From Hyperoplus lanceolatus (lineage: Eukaryota; Chordata; Actinopteri; Uranoscopiformes; Ammodytidae), in contig CM049414.1 in assembly GCA_026929865.2 (NCBI GenBank), positions 4,347,001 to 4,411,000 of the forward strand: a stretch of DNA of 64,000 nt, read 5' to 3'. Positions within the stretch are counted from its first letter, which is position 1. Every line of letters begins with the position of its first letter. The translations under genes and the position numbers were made by a program. This document shows, piece after piece, positions 13,460-47,300 of this stretch. The notes beneath the pieces were generated by a model. It saw nothing but the letters and a program-made list of their open reading frames with translations, ran no database searches and had not been told where the DNA came from.

Positions 13460-14706
13460 TAACGATTGTGACAACCAACCCGTGTGACAAATTACCCCGT
13501 TCTCCCCTACTGTTGTTGAGTCTGCCTATTCGTTGCATTCTTTGTGCCTAATTTGTTGCTATTTTTCGTATCTCTTAATTTTTTTCATATTCAAGTTTTT
13601 TTGTTGTCATATGTTATAAAAATTGTAAAGTTAAGCAGGGATTCAAGAGATAAATTCTTGTCAAAATATTGTTCAAACAAGCTCCATTTTCATTTCCCTT
13701 ACCCCTAGCCCTTAACCTTTCATTACTTTAAATTTCACATCTCAGTGTACTTACTCCTTTCATGAATGCAAAGATTAGCCAGCCAATATAAAATACATGA
13801 ATAACATCTGATAACACCGTTTGAAAATTCATACAAGTTGCCATTAGTTTTTTAATCATAACTACACATTACATGCCGTAGTCACTGGACTGTTTGGCAA
13901 ACAGCCTATGAATTTGAGGTGAGACGACTGTTTGTGTTTTTCATGTCAAATTGAAAATATTTAGCTCCTCAGTATTTTTCTTCTAGGCTTTTACACAATG
14001 GGTTTATAACAAAACACTTGTTACCCATACAAAGTGTGAATGGTAAGCTATAGTTTAGATGGTTTTTAGCAAGCTAATTAGTTGTTAGATGGTTGTTGGC
14101 CTTGATGCTAGCAAGAAATTCAAGTTGGGGTTGGTCGTCATATTTTTTGGGGGGGTTGGTTGTCACATGTTATCTCAAGGCTGCAGCCAGAAAAGGAACC
14201 CAATAACGAAAGAAATTGTCAAGCTGTATCCTCACTGACAATCCAGAGAAGGAAAGAATAGAGCAGGAAAAGGCAGCTAACTTGCAAAAGAAAAAAGGGC
14301 AACAAAATCAAAACAACCCAGTGCATCCCAAACTAGACCAGCTGTCAAGGCTACATTAAGTTATGTAGGCCTATTTGTCAACTTGGCAATGCAATTAAAC
14401 TTACAAATTTAGTTCTACTTTCTTGCCTTCTTTTTAAGATTATTCCCATTAAGATAACATTGTGACAAACAACCCCATAGTGTTTGGCAACCGACCCCTT
14501 AATGGGGTTGGTTGTCACAATGTATAAGGGTGTCTTTGATGATTAATTTCTTCTTTATTGCAATAAGTTAGAAAACGTGAGGGGTACACATTTCAAGCCA
14601 ACACCTTAAGCTTCAATTTAATGTAGGAATGACTATTGAAAGATGTTTAGGTGATAAGCAATTCTCACTAGAGTAAAAAGTGTGCCTATTTACCCCATTC
14701 TCCCCT
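13460..14706. mobile_element. degraded DNA-transposon remnant with CCCCATTCTCCCCTA ends
   Basis: TTACCCCGTTCTCCCCTA at about 13492-13509 and TTACCCCATTCTCCCCTA at 14690-14707 are in the same orientation and resemble the ends at 27378-27395 and 59063-59078. GGTTGGTTGTCACA repeats lie between. Coding traces, if any, are broken. Confidence 0.4.
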
Positions 14707-15195
14707 ATACTCACAATATGGGGATCCACAATGACAATATTAGCTGAATAAAGTACAACATAGAATGTGAATCAGACGAGACACTGAGCAGCTTCCATGT
14801 GCCCCTAATTGGATGGGCAGGATCGTGACCTTTAAAACCTCCGCTATACCAGAAGAACATGGAAAGACGCTCCATCAGGTTGGATGGGGAGCGTCCGTGC
14901 ACAGCCATTTTCAGATCCCTCCAGAGATGTTCAATGGGATTCATGTCTGGGCTCTGGCTGGGCCACTCTAGGACATTCACAGATTTGTCCTGAAGCCACT
15001 CCTTCCATATCTTGCCTGTGTTCTTAGGGTCGTTGTCCTGTTGAAAATGAACCGTCGCCCCAGTCTGAGGTCAAGAGCGCTCTGGAGCAGGTCTTCTTCC
15101 AGGATGTCTCTGTACATTGCTGCATTCATCTTTCCCTCAATCCTGACTAGTCTCCCAGTTCCTGCCGCTGAAAAACATCCCCACAAATGTGTAGC
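14707..15195 (-). pseudogene. Tc1-like transposase fragment
   Basis: The minus strand encodes a Tc1-type DDE core: [14 protein letters not shown], then, after a frame change near 14980, [19 protein letters not shown] with the third catalytic acidic region. Both ends are missing, and at least one frameshift separates the two blocks. A dead copy. Confidence 0.85.
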
Positions 15196-16452
15196 ATTTT
15201 GAGGAAAGCGCTGTGAATACTTTGCGTATGCACCGTAAAGGGTATTTTGGACACTACACCATGAAAATGAAAAGGCAACATTTTGTACCTAGAAAAATGT
15301 GCATACTATGTTAGCTTTAAACTTAACAACCCTTGAGTGTGACCAATCCAATGGAAGAACAAAGGCCAGTAGCCAGTAAAACAGGAAACGTATAGAAAAC
15401 TAAAGGTGAAAATATTAGGAAAGTGTGTATGTGGCTTTCCCCAATAGTTTTACTTGCTTTTTGTTGTTGTTGCATTTTTCAATAAACTAATTTTATGTAC
15501 TCATCCTTTACATTATTCTTGTTTTCTGATTAACCTTGAAGTTAGTGACTTAATTGACACGGTTTACTTTTAAAGTTTAGCTCCCAATCTAAACCGATAA
15601 CCAAACCATGATCATAAATATAAGTGATTTAATTAATTAAAATAGAATGATTAAATAAACACTGGAATGGTTATAATGTACAATTGACAGGATTTTGATC
15701 ATGACAATAAAAACCTCTTACAAGACCATCTGAGCTTAATCTTAAAGGAATAGTTTTCAAATTTCAAATTCATGGCAATTTCCCACACTTCGCATCGAGA
15801 AAAGGTGACAGAAACACTTCCTATAACTGCATGCATTTTTTATTCATCTCAAATGTAGGCACAGTTACAAGTATGGTTTTTCTAGTTAGGCAAAAAGCTT
15901 AAGATTTAAAATGTTGAAACTATTACTTAAAACTTTGATTAGCAGTGCAGTCGGTCTCCATACTTTTGGCTACTGCCGTCAAAAAGAATATCGCACAACA
16001 GATCTGAGGTCAGCTCTGCAGCTTTTTTTTAAAAAATCATTCAAAAAGGAGGGATTACGTGTGACATTGTTCAGTCACTGAGGCATGTGCTTCATTATGA
16101 AAGCAGGCAGATTAGAGCACTGTGGATTTGTAAATGTGGTGATACATTGTAGCTACCAGTACAGGCTGACTTGGGTGCTCTGAAAAAAAAATATAATGCA
16201 CTCAAAATTACCATTGCTCTCGTGCTCTCAAATGACTTAATTTGTGAACACAATTACACTAAACATACCATTAAAAATATTTAACATGCGTTTAAGGGAT
16301 AACAACAATGCTTCAAGAACCAAATCTAATGTATATCAGCAGATCTCCGTCCAAACCTCTGAACTTGACTGCATGAAATCAAAGTGGCTCATTACAAGTA
16401 GTCATGAAGTTGTCATGGCCACTGCTTAAACAATGAATTAGCATTATTATAT
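15196..16452. other. no gene seen
   Basis: Intergenic, AT-rich; no repeat boundary or exon identified. Confidence 0.4.
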
Positions 16453-17109
16453 ACACTCACCGGCCACTTTATTAGGTACACCAGTTCAATTGCTTGTAAA
16501 AACAAATAGCTAATCCGCCAATCACATTGAAGCAACTCAATGCATTTAGACATGGTCAAGACAACGTGCTATATTCAAACCAAGCATCAGAATGGGGAAG
16601 AAAGGGAGTTTAAGTGACTTTGAACATGGCGTGGTTGATGAACGACAGGATGGATCCATGCTTTCATGTTGTGTACGCCAAATTCTGACCCTGCCATCTG
16701 AACTATGCAACTGGAATCGAGACTTATCAGGCAATATTTTTCCAATCTTCTATTGTCCAATTTTGGTGAGCCTGTGCGAATTGTAGCCTCAGTTTCCTGT
16801 TCTTAGTTGACAGGAGTGGCACCCGGTGGGGCTTTCTGCTGCAGTAGCCCATCTGCTTCAAGGTTGGACGTGTTGTGCGTTCAGAGATGGTATGTGCGTT
16901 CAGAGATGGTATTCTGCATACCTTGGTTGTAATACCTTGAGTGGTTATTTGAGTTACTGGTTCCACACAACTGCAGCTCACTGGATATTTTTCCTTTTTC
17001 GGACCCGTCTCTGTAATCGCTAGAAATGGTTGTGCGTGAAAATCCCAGTAGATCAGCAGTTTCTGAAAGACTCAGACCAGCCCTCCTGGCACCAACAACC
17101 ATGCCACGT

Positions 17110-17910
17110 TTAAAGCTCCCATATTATACACTTTTCGGTACTATTATTATATGGTCTTAGTGGTCCCTAATACGTTTTTCTTTAAATGTTTGCTGAAAAA
17201 AACTTTCAGATCATTTATTGTACTATGCTGATGTTCAGCTAATCTCACAATGGCCTATTTTTTAAAAAGAGCTGCAGCTCCCCTCGTAAATATACACCCC
17301 CCGTAAATATACAATATACACCCCCGCCCCCTGTCCGGAAGCAAAGCCAGATACGCCTCGCCCTGTGTCTGTCAGGGCCGTGGACCAATAAGAAATAGGG
17401 GTGTGGGCTGCACAGTGGTAGCTTCTGGCTTTCCAGTTTGTGAGCGACTGTGGCTCAGTTGGTAGAGCGGGTCGGCCGATGATCAAAGGGTTGGAGGTTC
17501 GATCCCCGCCCTGCCACCTGTGTCATAGTTGTTGTGTCCTTGGGCAAGACACTTCACCTACCTTGCCTCGTGTGAATGTCGATAGTTAGCCTGCTATCGG
17601 TGTATGAATGTGTGTGTGAATGTTAATGTGTAAATGGGAACAGGTCTCCCTTGCAAAAGAGTCTTCGGACTCAATGGGATATACCTGTATAAATAAAGGT
17701 AAAAAAAAAAAAAAAAAAAAAAAAAAGGGGGGAAAATTCTGATTTGAGTATATTGGGGGGGAGGAGTGGGGGTTTCAGAAAGGGGGAGAGTGAGAACAGG
17801 AGAGATTGTTATTTTTTTAAATATTTTGGCAGTCTCTAGGCACACCGTGGATCCATGGATATGTTAGAACACATTTAAAAAGTGCATTTAGCATAATATT
17901 TGACCTTTAA
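17110..17910. mobile_element. TTAA MITE nested in the Tc1 element
   Basis: TTAAAGCTCCCATATTATAC at the left and, inverted, TTAAAGGTCAAATATTATGC at the right, with TTAA at both edges. It separates the Tc1 transposase start from its upstream end. It contains a SINE. Confidence 0.8.
17441..17726 (+). mobile_element. tRNA-derived SINE with poly(A)
   Basis: The head looks like tRNA, with A box TGGCTCAGTTGGTAGAG and B box GGTTCGATCCC (17496-17506). The body has CTTGGGCAAGACACTTCACC, a CAACAGG-to-CTTTA region, and a 27-nt A tail. A second copy is at 29285-29866 on the minus strand. Confidence 0.85.
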
Positions 17911-18040
17911 AGTCACTTAAACCCCCTTTCTTTCCCATTCTGATGCTGTTTGAACTTAAACGAGTTGTCCTGTTCAGGTCTACATGCCTCAATGCATTGA
18001 GTTGCTGCCGTGAGATTGGCTGATTAGATATACTTGTTAA

Positions 18041-18203
18041 GATTTTTTTTTTTTTTTTTTATGCTTTATTGATAGTGCAGAGACAGTTGAAATGGGGCGA
18101 GCGAGAACGACCACGGGCCGGAACCCAAACCGGGTCCGCTAATGGCCGAGGCCCATGGGGGGGGGGGGGGGGACGCCCTACCAACTGAGCAAAGGGCGCA
18201 CCC
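18041..18203 (-). mobile_element. second, distinct tRNA-type SINE with 17-bp target duplication
   Basis: On the minus strand the element begins GGGTGCGCCCTTTGCTCAGT (A box-like), has GGTTTGGGTTCCGGCCC, and ends TCAATAAAGCAT followed by A18. It is flanked by an exact 17-bp direct repeat, TTAGATATACTTGTTAA, at 18024-18040 and 18204-18220. A G16 run lies inside. Confidence 0.9.
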
Positions 18204-18306
18204 TTAGATATACTTGTTAACAAGAATTCAAGTGTATAAATATAAAAAGTGAATTAAGTGGCCGGTGAGTATATAAAAGCCTACTTGCTTAATAGACAGG
18301 GACACA

Positions 18307-18312
18307 TTTATT
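18307..18312 (-). terminator. candidate frk polyadenylation signal
   Basis: AATAAA on the minus strand (TTTATT on plus), about 1 kb after the frk stop and just outside the Tc1 element ending near 18271. No transcript data; other signals could be used. Confidence 0.3.
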
Positions 18313-19308
18313 GAATTCGGTTAACTTACAATATTAATGACAGAAAATACAATATTAATGACAGAAAATATATAACATTTGTTTTGAGTGTTGAAAATAA
18401 CAATGAATCTGGAATATATTAAAATTTGATATCATAAATTGTTCTGTTCCTGTATGAACAAATGATTCATTCAGGCACAGACAGTCTTTTGAGAACATCA
18501 CATTTAAACATTTGTGCACATGATTTTTTTCCCGCCTCATGACAACGGCCGAGCTACGAAGTAGGTTGTTTCCTTTGAGCTCATGTAAAAATTACAGCAG
18601 CACAAAGAGTAAAGCCTGTTATCATACTTTTCGTTAATGCCATGGAGGGCCTGGACTTTAAAGTGAAATCGTCTTTACGTCAGGAAACAACTTTGTTAAT
18701 AAAGATACAATCTTAGTGATTTATCATTCAGCGTGGCCCTCTGTCTCTGCCAAACAGTCACCTACCTTTGAAAATGTTAAATCACTCGTGAATGTTATGC
18801 TAACGGGAATAAGCTGAGATGATAGCACCTGCCACTCACTCAGCTTAACTCTCTGAAGCACAAAGCCACATGGATTGAGCAGGTAGAATGTGACGCACAC
18901 ATCCTCTCAGGTATTTTCTTGTAAGTTCAGCAAGTAGCCAGTGGAAAGAATGTGTGCCATGCAAAATAACCGGTTGGCCCAGATGAGCAGCTATTATCTG
19001 CTCTCTGTCTCTGTTGAAAAAGGCCTTCTCCAGTCAGGCACCCTTAAAGAGTCAGGCTAGACACAGACCGCCGCTCTCAAAGTGCATTCAGTAGTCAAAC
19101 AAAGCCGGATCAGGAGTGTGGCAACTAGCTTCTGTGGACGTAAGAGCATCTCGCTGCATATCACTCAGTCAGTGTTCCATCACATTTAGGTCAAACTTTT
19201 TATATTGTTCATTTGACTGCAAAGAGGGGGGATTCAACACTTGAATTTGTAACTGTCTGGATTGAGTTGATTTGTGTGTCAGTGCAGCGAGAGCATTGTT
19301 CAAGTGAG
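18313..19308 (-). other. probable frk 3' untranslated region
   Basis: About 1 kb between the frk stop and the first good AATAAA on the same strand. I see no ORF or recognised repeat here, apart from a short direct duplication of an ACAATATTAATGACAG unit near 18329-18366. UTR status is inferred from position only. Confidence 0.35.
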
Positions 19309-41931
<22,623 letters not shown>

Positions 41932-42220
41932 GGTGCGCTCGTCAATCAAAGCGAGTCCATTCTGTGTGAAGTGGTAGCCTATAATGAAGACGGAAACAGG
42001 TTAGGTTTAGAGGAATCCTTTCTCAGTCCATCATTTAACGAGTCATTGTAATGATCCCAGGCTCGGACAGCGCTGTTCTATGGCCTTCAGCACACTAACA
42101 AAACAGTCCATTAAATGTTGCAGTTTCCTGGTAGAAAAGTAGAGCGTCGAGTCGGGAGTTCGCGGGTCATGTTCCAAAGTGCCAATCACCTGCACCTGCA
42201 GAGGAATGAGGAGCGGCGAT

Positions 42221-42240
42221 ACGTCACGAGATGACGTCAC
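42221..42240 (-). promoter_or_regulatory. CRE-like sites upstream of frk
   Basis: A full palindromic TGACGTCA (42232-42239) and a half site ACGTCAC (42221-42227) lie about 300 bp upstream of the frk ATG, with GCCAAT at 42181. The arrangement suggests the frk core promoter or 5' UTR region and possible CREB/ATF binding. The transcription start is not determined. Confidence 0.35.
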
Positions 42241-43438
42241 GCACGCGCCCCCAGGTGGCAATGTACATCAGCACACCTGAATCACTCTGTTGTGAGTCCG
42301 GATTAGAAGGAGTGATGTGTTCGAAAGGTTTTTCTCACAGCTTGGCCAACTGTAGCCTATGAGATAATTATGGAAGACAATTGCTGCCAGGCCAAAAACT
42401 ATCAAATTAGCTATACAAAATAATAATTTAAATATCAAGTCAACAAGTATTCAAAAAGAAAGAAAAAGTGAACAAGTAAAACAATTTGGATAGTAAAAAA
42501 ATAAAATAACAACATTTACATTTGTAGCCTACTCAAGGTTGGACTCTGCTGGAGAATAGGGTAACATTTTTAACACATTTCTGAATTAAAAATGTTAATA
42601 CATTTTAAAATATCTAACTACAATTCCTACATTTGCATATCTTGATGTTGGATAAAGCCAGAGTTATTTTTTTCTTCCATTTCTACAACATATTAGAGTC
42701 TGTTTTTACACAACAGATTTTTGAAACGGCCTTTTTTCATTTGATAAATCTAAAAATTGGCTTTACAGTCCTAGTAAACCCAAATCGAGAAACTCCTATG
42801 AATCTGGGGAGTCCGTTGAATGTTAGCATCTGTAAATAGTAAGGCATATTTATAAATCCAAATTAAAGATATTCATTTAAGTACAGCAACTAAGATATTC
42901 ATTTAAGTACAGCAACTAACATTAACAAATAATGTTGATACAGTGGTCGTTAAAGATGGTTGTGAGAAATATACAGACATAAACAGACAAGGTTTTGTCA
43001 AATCAACACTTAAATGTACATTTTACCCATTTGATTCTAATACTTTATGAAAGAAGACATGTTATGGAAGCGAAATAGACTCTAAAATAATCTTTAAATT
43101 GACCAGTGCTTGAATAAACAATGTTTTTGCCTGCAGTGTGATAAAATGTCTACTCTTAGACTTGCCTTTACTTATGTCCTCTATGTTTATGTTTTTGAAT
43201 ATGTATTGTGTGTACTATCAGACCACGGCTAATTCCATTAAGGAGTATTCTGATTCATGATATGCCTATAATTAATAGACAGTGAAGTCATGACTACAAG
43301 GTGCATTAAAGACACAGGTGTGTAATCCAAAGAGACACTTTAATGATTAACTTTGGTGAAAGCATCATGAGTCCAAGTTAACCATAGCCAAGTAAATATG
43401 TGTCATTCTTGCAAGATGTTCACCTGAATACACCTGAA

Positions 43439-43471
43439 TACTATTCTGTGAATACTATTCACAGAATAGTA
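43439..43471. repeat. perfect 16-bp palindrome
   Basis: Arms TACTATTCTGTGAATA (43439-43454) and its exact inverse (43456-43471) around one C. Preceded by a CACCTGAATA duplication. Confidence 0.9.
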
Positions 43472-43769
43472 CAGTTTGATTTTGGAAATTCAGTTAATTT
43501 ACATATGAATGCGAGATGTTGCGACTAGAATGAACACATAAAGTAAGCTAATTGTTGTATTTTCTTCGACGTTTGAAGAAACAAAACAAAATACCAAATT
43601 CTTCCAAAGTAATGCAACATCAATAGGCCTATACATATGGCCAACTGCTCTGAACTTTGCTAGCATTTTTTGGATGACAAACAATGCCAAAAAAAAAGGT
43701 GCAAGACTGTTTGGAAATGCAGTACTTTTTTTTTTTTTACTATAGCCTGGGCAACATAGCCTGCTTTGC

Positions 43770-43894
43770 TGCAAATTGGATGTATTTGGGCATCCAGGTA
43801 TTGTTTGGCATACTGCATGGAACATCCTGAATCTCTTTCTGGAATAGGCTACTAAATAGTGTAGAATTAGGCCTATGGGTACTGGAACGCAGGG
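43770..43894. mobile_element. right-end fragment of the CCCTGCGTTCC MITE family
   Basis: Ends ACTGGAACGCAGGG (43881-43894), with GGAACATCCTGAATCTCTTT and CTACTAAATAG before it, as in 55430-55495. Confidence 0.6.
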
Positions 43895-44278
43895 TTTGCT
43901 CATTTGAATTTCACCATCCAAAGTGACGTTGCGCATTCATACCGTGCGTTACGGTTTTCGTTCCACACCCGGAAGCACTGCATGTTCTCCCGTACTACTC
44001 GCCTCTCTGCCGCCTTCCTCTGGCACACGGGGAGTTTAACTTCTGGCTCCTCCATATGTAACTTACTGTCGTTAACCGTTTGGATTTTCTCAATTTGGGG
44101 TTAATCAAAACAGTCTCTGTGAATCATCATACAGCCTACGTACAGAGACGTACAGAGCGTACAGCCGCCTTCACACAGTGACATTGACAGACGGCGGTAG
44201 TATTGTGCTGCCCGTGCACAAGTTGATGTGTGTACTGTTAACGTTGGGCTCCGGAGCGCTGTCCTTGCTTTAGCTACA

Positions 44279-44371
44279 ATGAGCGAATATTTCAGCCTGT
44301 CGGATTGCGATGTTATCGGCTTCGACCTGGACCACACGCTGTGCCGCTACCATCTGAAGGAGACTTCGAGG
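44279..44371 (+). CDS. nt5dc1: nt5dc1 coding exon 1 (HAD motif I)
   Basis: 93 nt from ATG in CTACAATGAG context to AGG|GTGAGT. It encodes residues 1-31 with the DLDHTLCRY nucleophile motif. Phase 0 out. The upstream region is GC-rich. Confidence 0.94.
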
Positions 44372-47300
44372 GTGAGTGCGTGTAGCGCGTTCGGCTATAG
44401 CCCCTGATACATAACCATACGGCGGCAGCGGTGAGGCTTCCATCTGCAACACATCTGGATTTAAAAATAGCACGGAGGAGTCAATTCGCTCCACGGTCAC
44501 TAGCCAATTGTGCCCCCCTCCCCTCTGCATTGTGTTAAAATGGCCTGTTTGGGGTGGTTAATGCCTACGTGAACGGGTGTGGAAGTGTGTATGGTGATGC
44601 GATGCTCCTGATGCTGCAGTCACTCTGCGTGACTCACTAAGGCATAGACTGGATGGTTGATTCTCATAGGTTACATGTCTTCACACCTTCTGCGGGGCCT
44701 ATTGGCAACAGCATCTCATATAGACTATGATAAAGCAGATGATGTTAGAAGCAGCAACACCCACTATAGCTGAATTCTTGGAGGATGAATGAAAAAAAAC
44801 ACTAACAAGTTGAATGCCAGCCAATAATTACAGCTGGGTTTATCAGGCCTGGGATTCATTTATGCTCTATGCTGTCTCATGCATGTCACATGTGGGTCTA
44901 GTAATCCAGCCAGTTAGGGCAGTAGCCCGGGCTAAGGAACCCCAAAAGGATTGCCCTTTAAAGGCGGAGTCAGTGATTCTGAAGAATGCTTGTTGTCAAC
45001 AACACTTTCTGTCAAAATCTCTTCACGATCCGCTACCTGACTTACTATGTGTGTGCTGAAGGAAACCAATTCAGTGTTAATACACAGCCTAGGCTCTGTA
45101 AACGGTCATGCTACTTGCTACGGTGGGCCATAATTGTTTACATTGCCTTTGTTTACATACCAGTTTACAGAGCCTAGGCTGTGTATTAATAACGTCAGAT
45201 TTCTTTTCAGCACGCACTCAGTTCGGACAGGTAGTAGATCGTGAGAAGATGTTCACTGATTCTCCAGAATAGCATACTCCACCTTTGAGGAAAGACACTG
45301 CAGGTGAATAGGGTAACATTTTCAACTTAGATATTATCATGAAACTTTGCCAGTTGATAAACATACTTTTAGTTTTTTGTATTTGATTTTTGTTAATGAC
45401 ATGTTTAAATAAGTATGCATATATTGGCATCTCTTTAAAACCCCCAAATCTAGATGTTGGATAAAGTAAGAGTTAAGAGTGGCAAAAAGGAACAAAAATA
45501 AAATTACATATTACCTCCCATAATATACTGTTCGAAAATATTCCACTAGTCGTAATGCCTTTAAAGATGTACTATGTAATTTTGGGTGTGTCAGAGAAGT
45601 GAATGTTTTCTAAGGTATATTCTCATAACTGAATAAAAAACCTTCCTCACTGGAATATTGGATCCTTGGAACACTGTTTGAAGTTAGAACGCTTCCCAAA
45701 AAACTTTTGTTGTCGTTGTTTACAGCAGCAGGGCACACAGTTTGGTTTACAAACATATCCTAGTCTTACTTTTGGTGCCAGGGGCCTCACAATAATTTAG
45801 TTTATATTTATGACGAAATAATTGTTCATGGCTAAGAATTACATGTAGAGAAAATCTGTTTTGCAAACTAACCGCTGGCTCTGCAAATGTAAACAAATCC
45901 CCTCCTCTGAAACTACACAGTGCACCTTTAACAAAAAGAAGGACATCCCGATCAGCAACATTACATGTTGAACTCTTTGGTATGAAGAAGAGCCTGTATA
46001 TATTGCTGGCATTATTCTTATAAATTGCCACGTGAAATGTACAGCTCTCCGCTCAGTGCAGTAAGTGATGCTATCTCGTCCTTGTTTCTTGCAGCTGATC
46101 TACGAGAGCTTTACCAGGTTTCTGGTGGAGCATAAAGGCTATGACAAGGACCTGCTGAACCTCACCCCCGCTGACTGGGACTTCTGGTGAGTCGGCAGCA
46201 GCAGCAGCACTAGCAGTTCTCCCCATACCAGCATAGGGGGAGCTATGGTGACATAAAGTGGAATAATGAATATCCAATTATCCCTGGGTTCCAATCCCCA
46301 TACTTACCTACTGTTTAGTATGCCAGAAAAAGATTTAGGATGTCCCAATACATGCACGTCAATTGTAGTATGCCGAAAATACATTATTGCCCCACTAACT
46401 CCAATAGCATTTTGGAGTATTCGTCTTTATTCTTGACATTTCTCGACACATTGAAAACAAAAATCTTCCTTATCTGATTTTTTTTCTCTCTCCTGTGGCC
46501 CTAAAACTCTTCTGTACTTTAGTATGTAGCGTAGTAAAAAGAAAGAGTATGTGATTTGGAATGCAGGGTCAATCTTTCAGGGGATTGTTAAGGCTACATT
46601 CACATAATACTTATGGCAGTGTTTTAATCACAGTCTGCCAGCCTCAACCTCATCACTGATAAAAACATGCCTCTTCGTTTGCCTTGTTGACTTTTGGTAG
46701 GCCGTTATTCGCAATCATTAGTGGGTAACACTTTACAATAAGGTACACAAAATTGTAGTAGCTACTACATACCTACTACATAGATATGTGTTACCTACTA
46801 CATAGGTTTTTTTTTGTGCTACCTAACACATAGGTTTTTTTTTATACATAGGTAGCACAAAAAAAAACCCTAGTAGCTACTACAATTTTGTGTACCTTAT
46901 TGTAAAGTGTTAGTGAATTCTGTCGTTCTGCATATCACGTAATACAACTGTACATGTGAAATCCTTGATAGTATGTTTAAAGCATGCTGCATTGTGTGTC
47001 CAGTTTTAAAGGATTAGTGGTGGATCTGGATGATGGAAACCTCGTGAAGCTAGCTGAAGATGGAACTGTCTTGCGGTATGCTCTTTTTATGTGTGAAATG
47101 CATTGGAACATCCCTTTAGTTCCTTTATTAAAGTTGTCATTGTTTTCACAGACCCTTTAAGTGGTATAATATATTTTCTTTTTAAAATGTTTATTTCTTG
47201 CTTGATTTAGAGCGACTCATGGAACCAATGACCTCAGCACAGAAGAGATCATCAAACATTATGGTCCAAAAAGGGAGTGGAAGCACTACAACAGCCTCAA

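Larger units (their letters stand above)
16453..18271 (-). mobile_element. Tc1-like element with long inverted ends and three nested insertions
   Basis: ACTCACCGGCCACTT at the left (about 16454) and its inverse at the right (to 18270), next to TA. The inverted ends extend roughly 200 bp: CATTCTGATGCT and CAATGCATTGAGTTGCT at the right mirror AGCATCAGAATGG and CAACTCAATGCATT at the left. Minus-strand Tc1 transposase pieces include a Tc3-type helix-turn-helix (16881-17102) and a central domain (16546-16981). The C-terminal half is missing and the reading frame is broken, so the copy cannot make transposase. Confidence 0.85.
41932..44278. other. frk-nt5dc1 divergent intergenic region
   Basis: About 2.3 kb between the two divergent start codons. 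Both ends are moderately GC-rich, as expected for promoters; the middle (42400-43400) is AT-rich with no gene. It contains a 26-bp tandem duplication near 42884-42929, a perfect palindrome at 43439-43471 and a MITE fragment ending near 43894. An ACCCGGAAG ETS-type motif sits near 43968, about 300 bp before nt5dc1. Confidence 0.6.

Noticed and set aside
14707-15195. A working Tc1 transposase gene
   Set aside because: Only the C-terminal half remains, with a frame change and no start region.
43499-43936. A 145-residue minus-strand frame before nt5dc1
   Set aside because: Low-complexity parts, overlaps a MITE fragment and a T-run, no recognisable domain or promoter.
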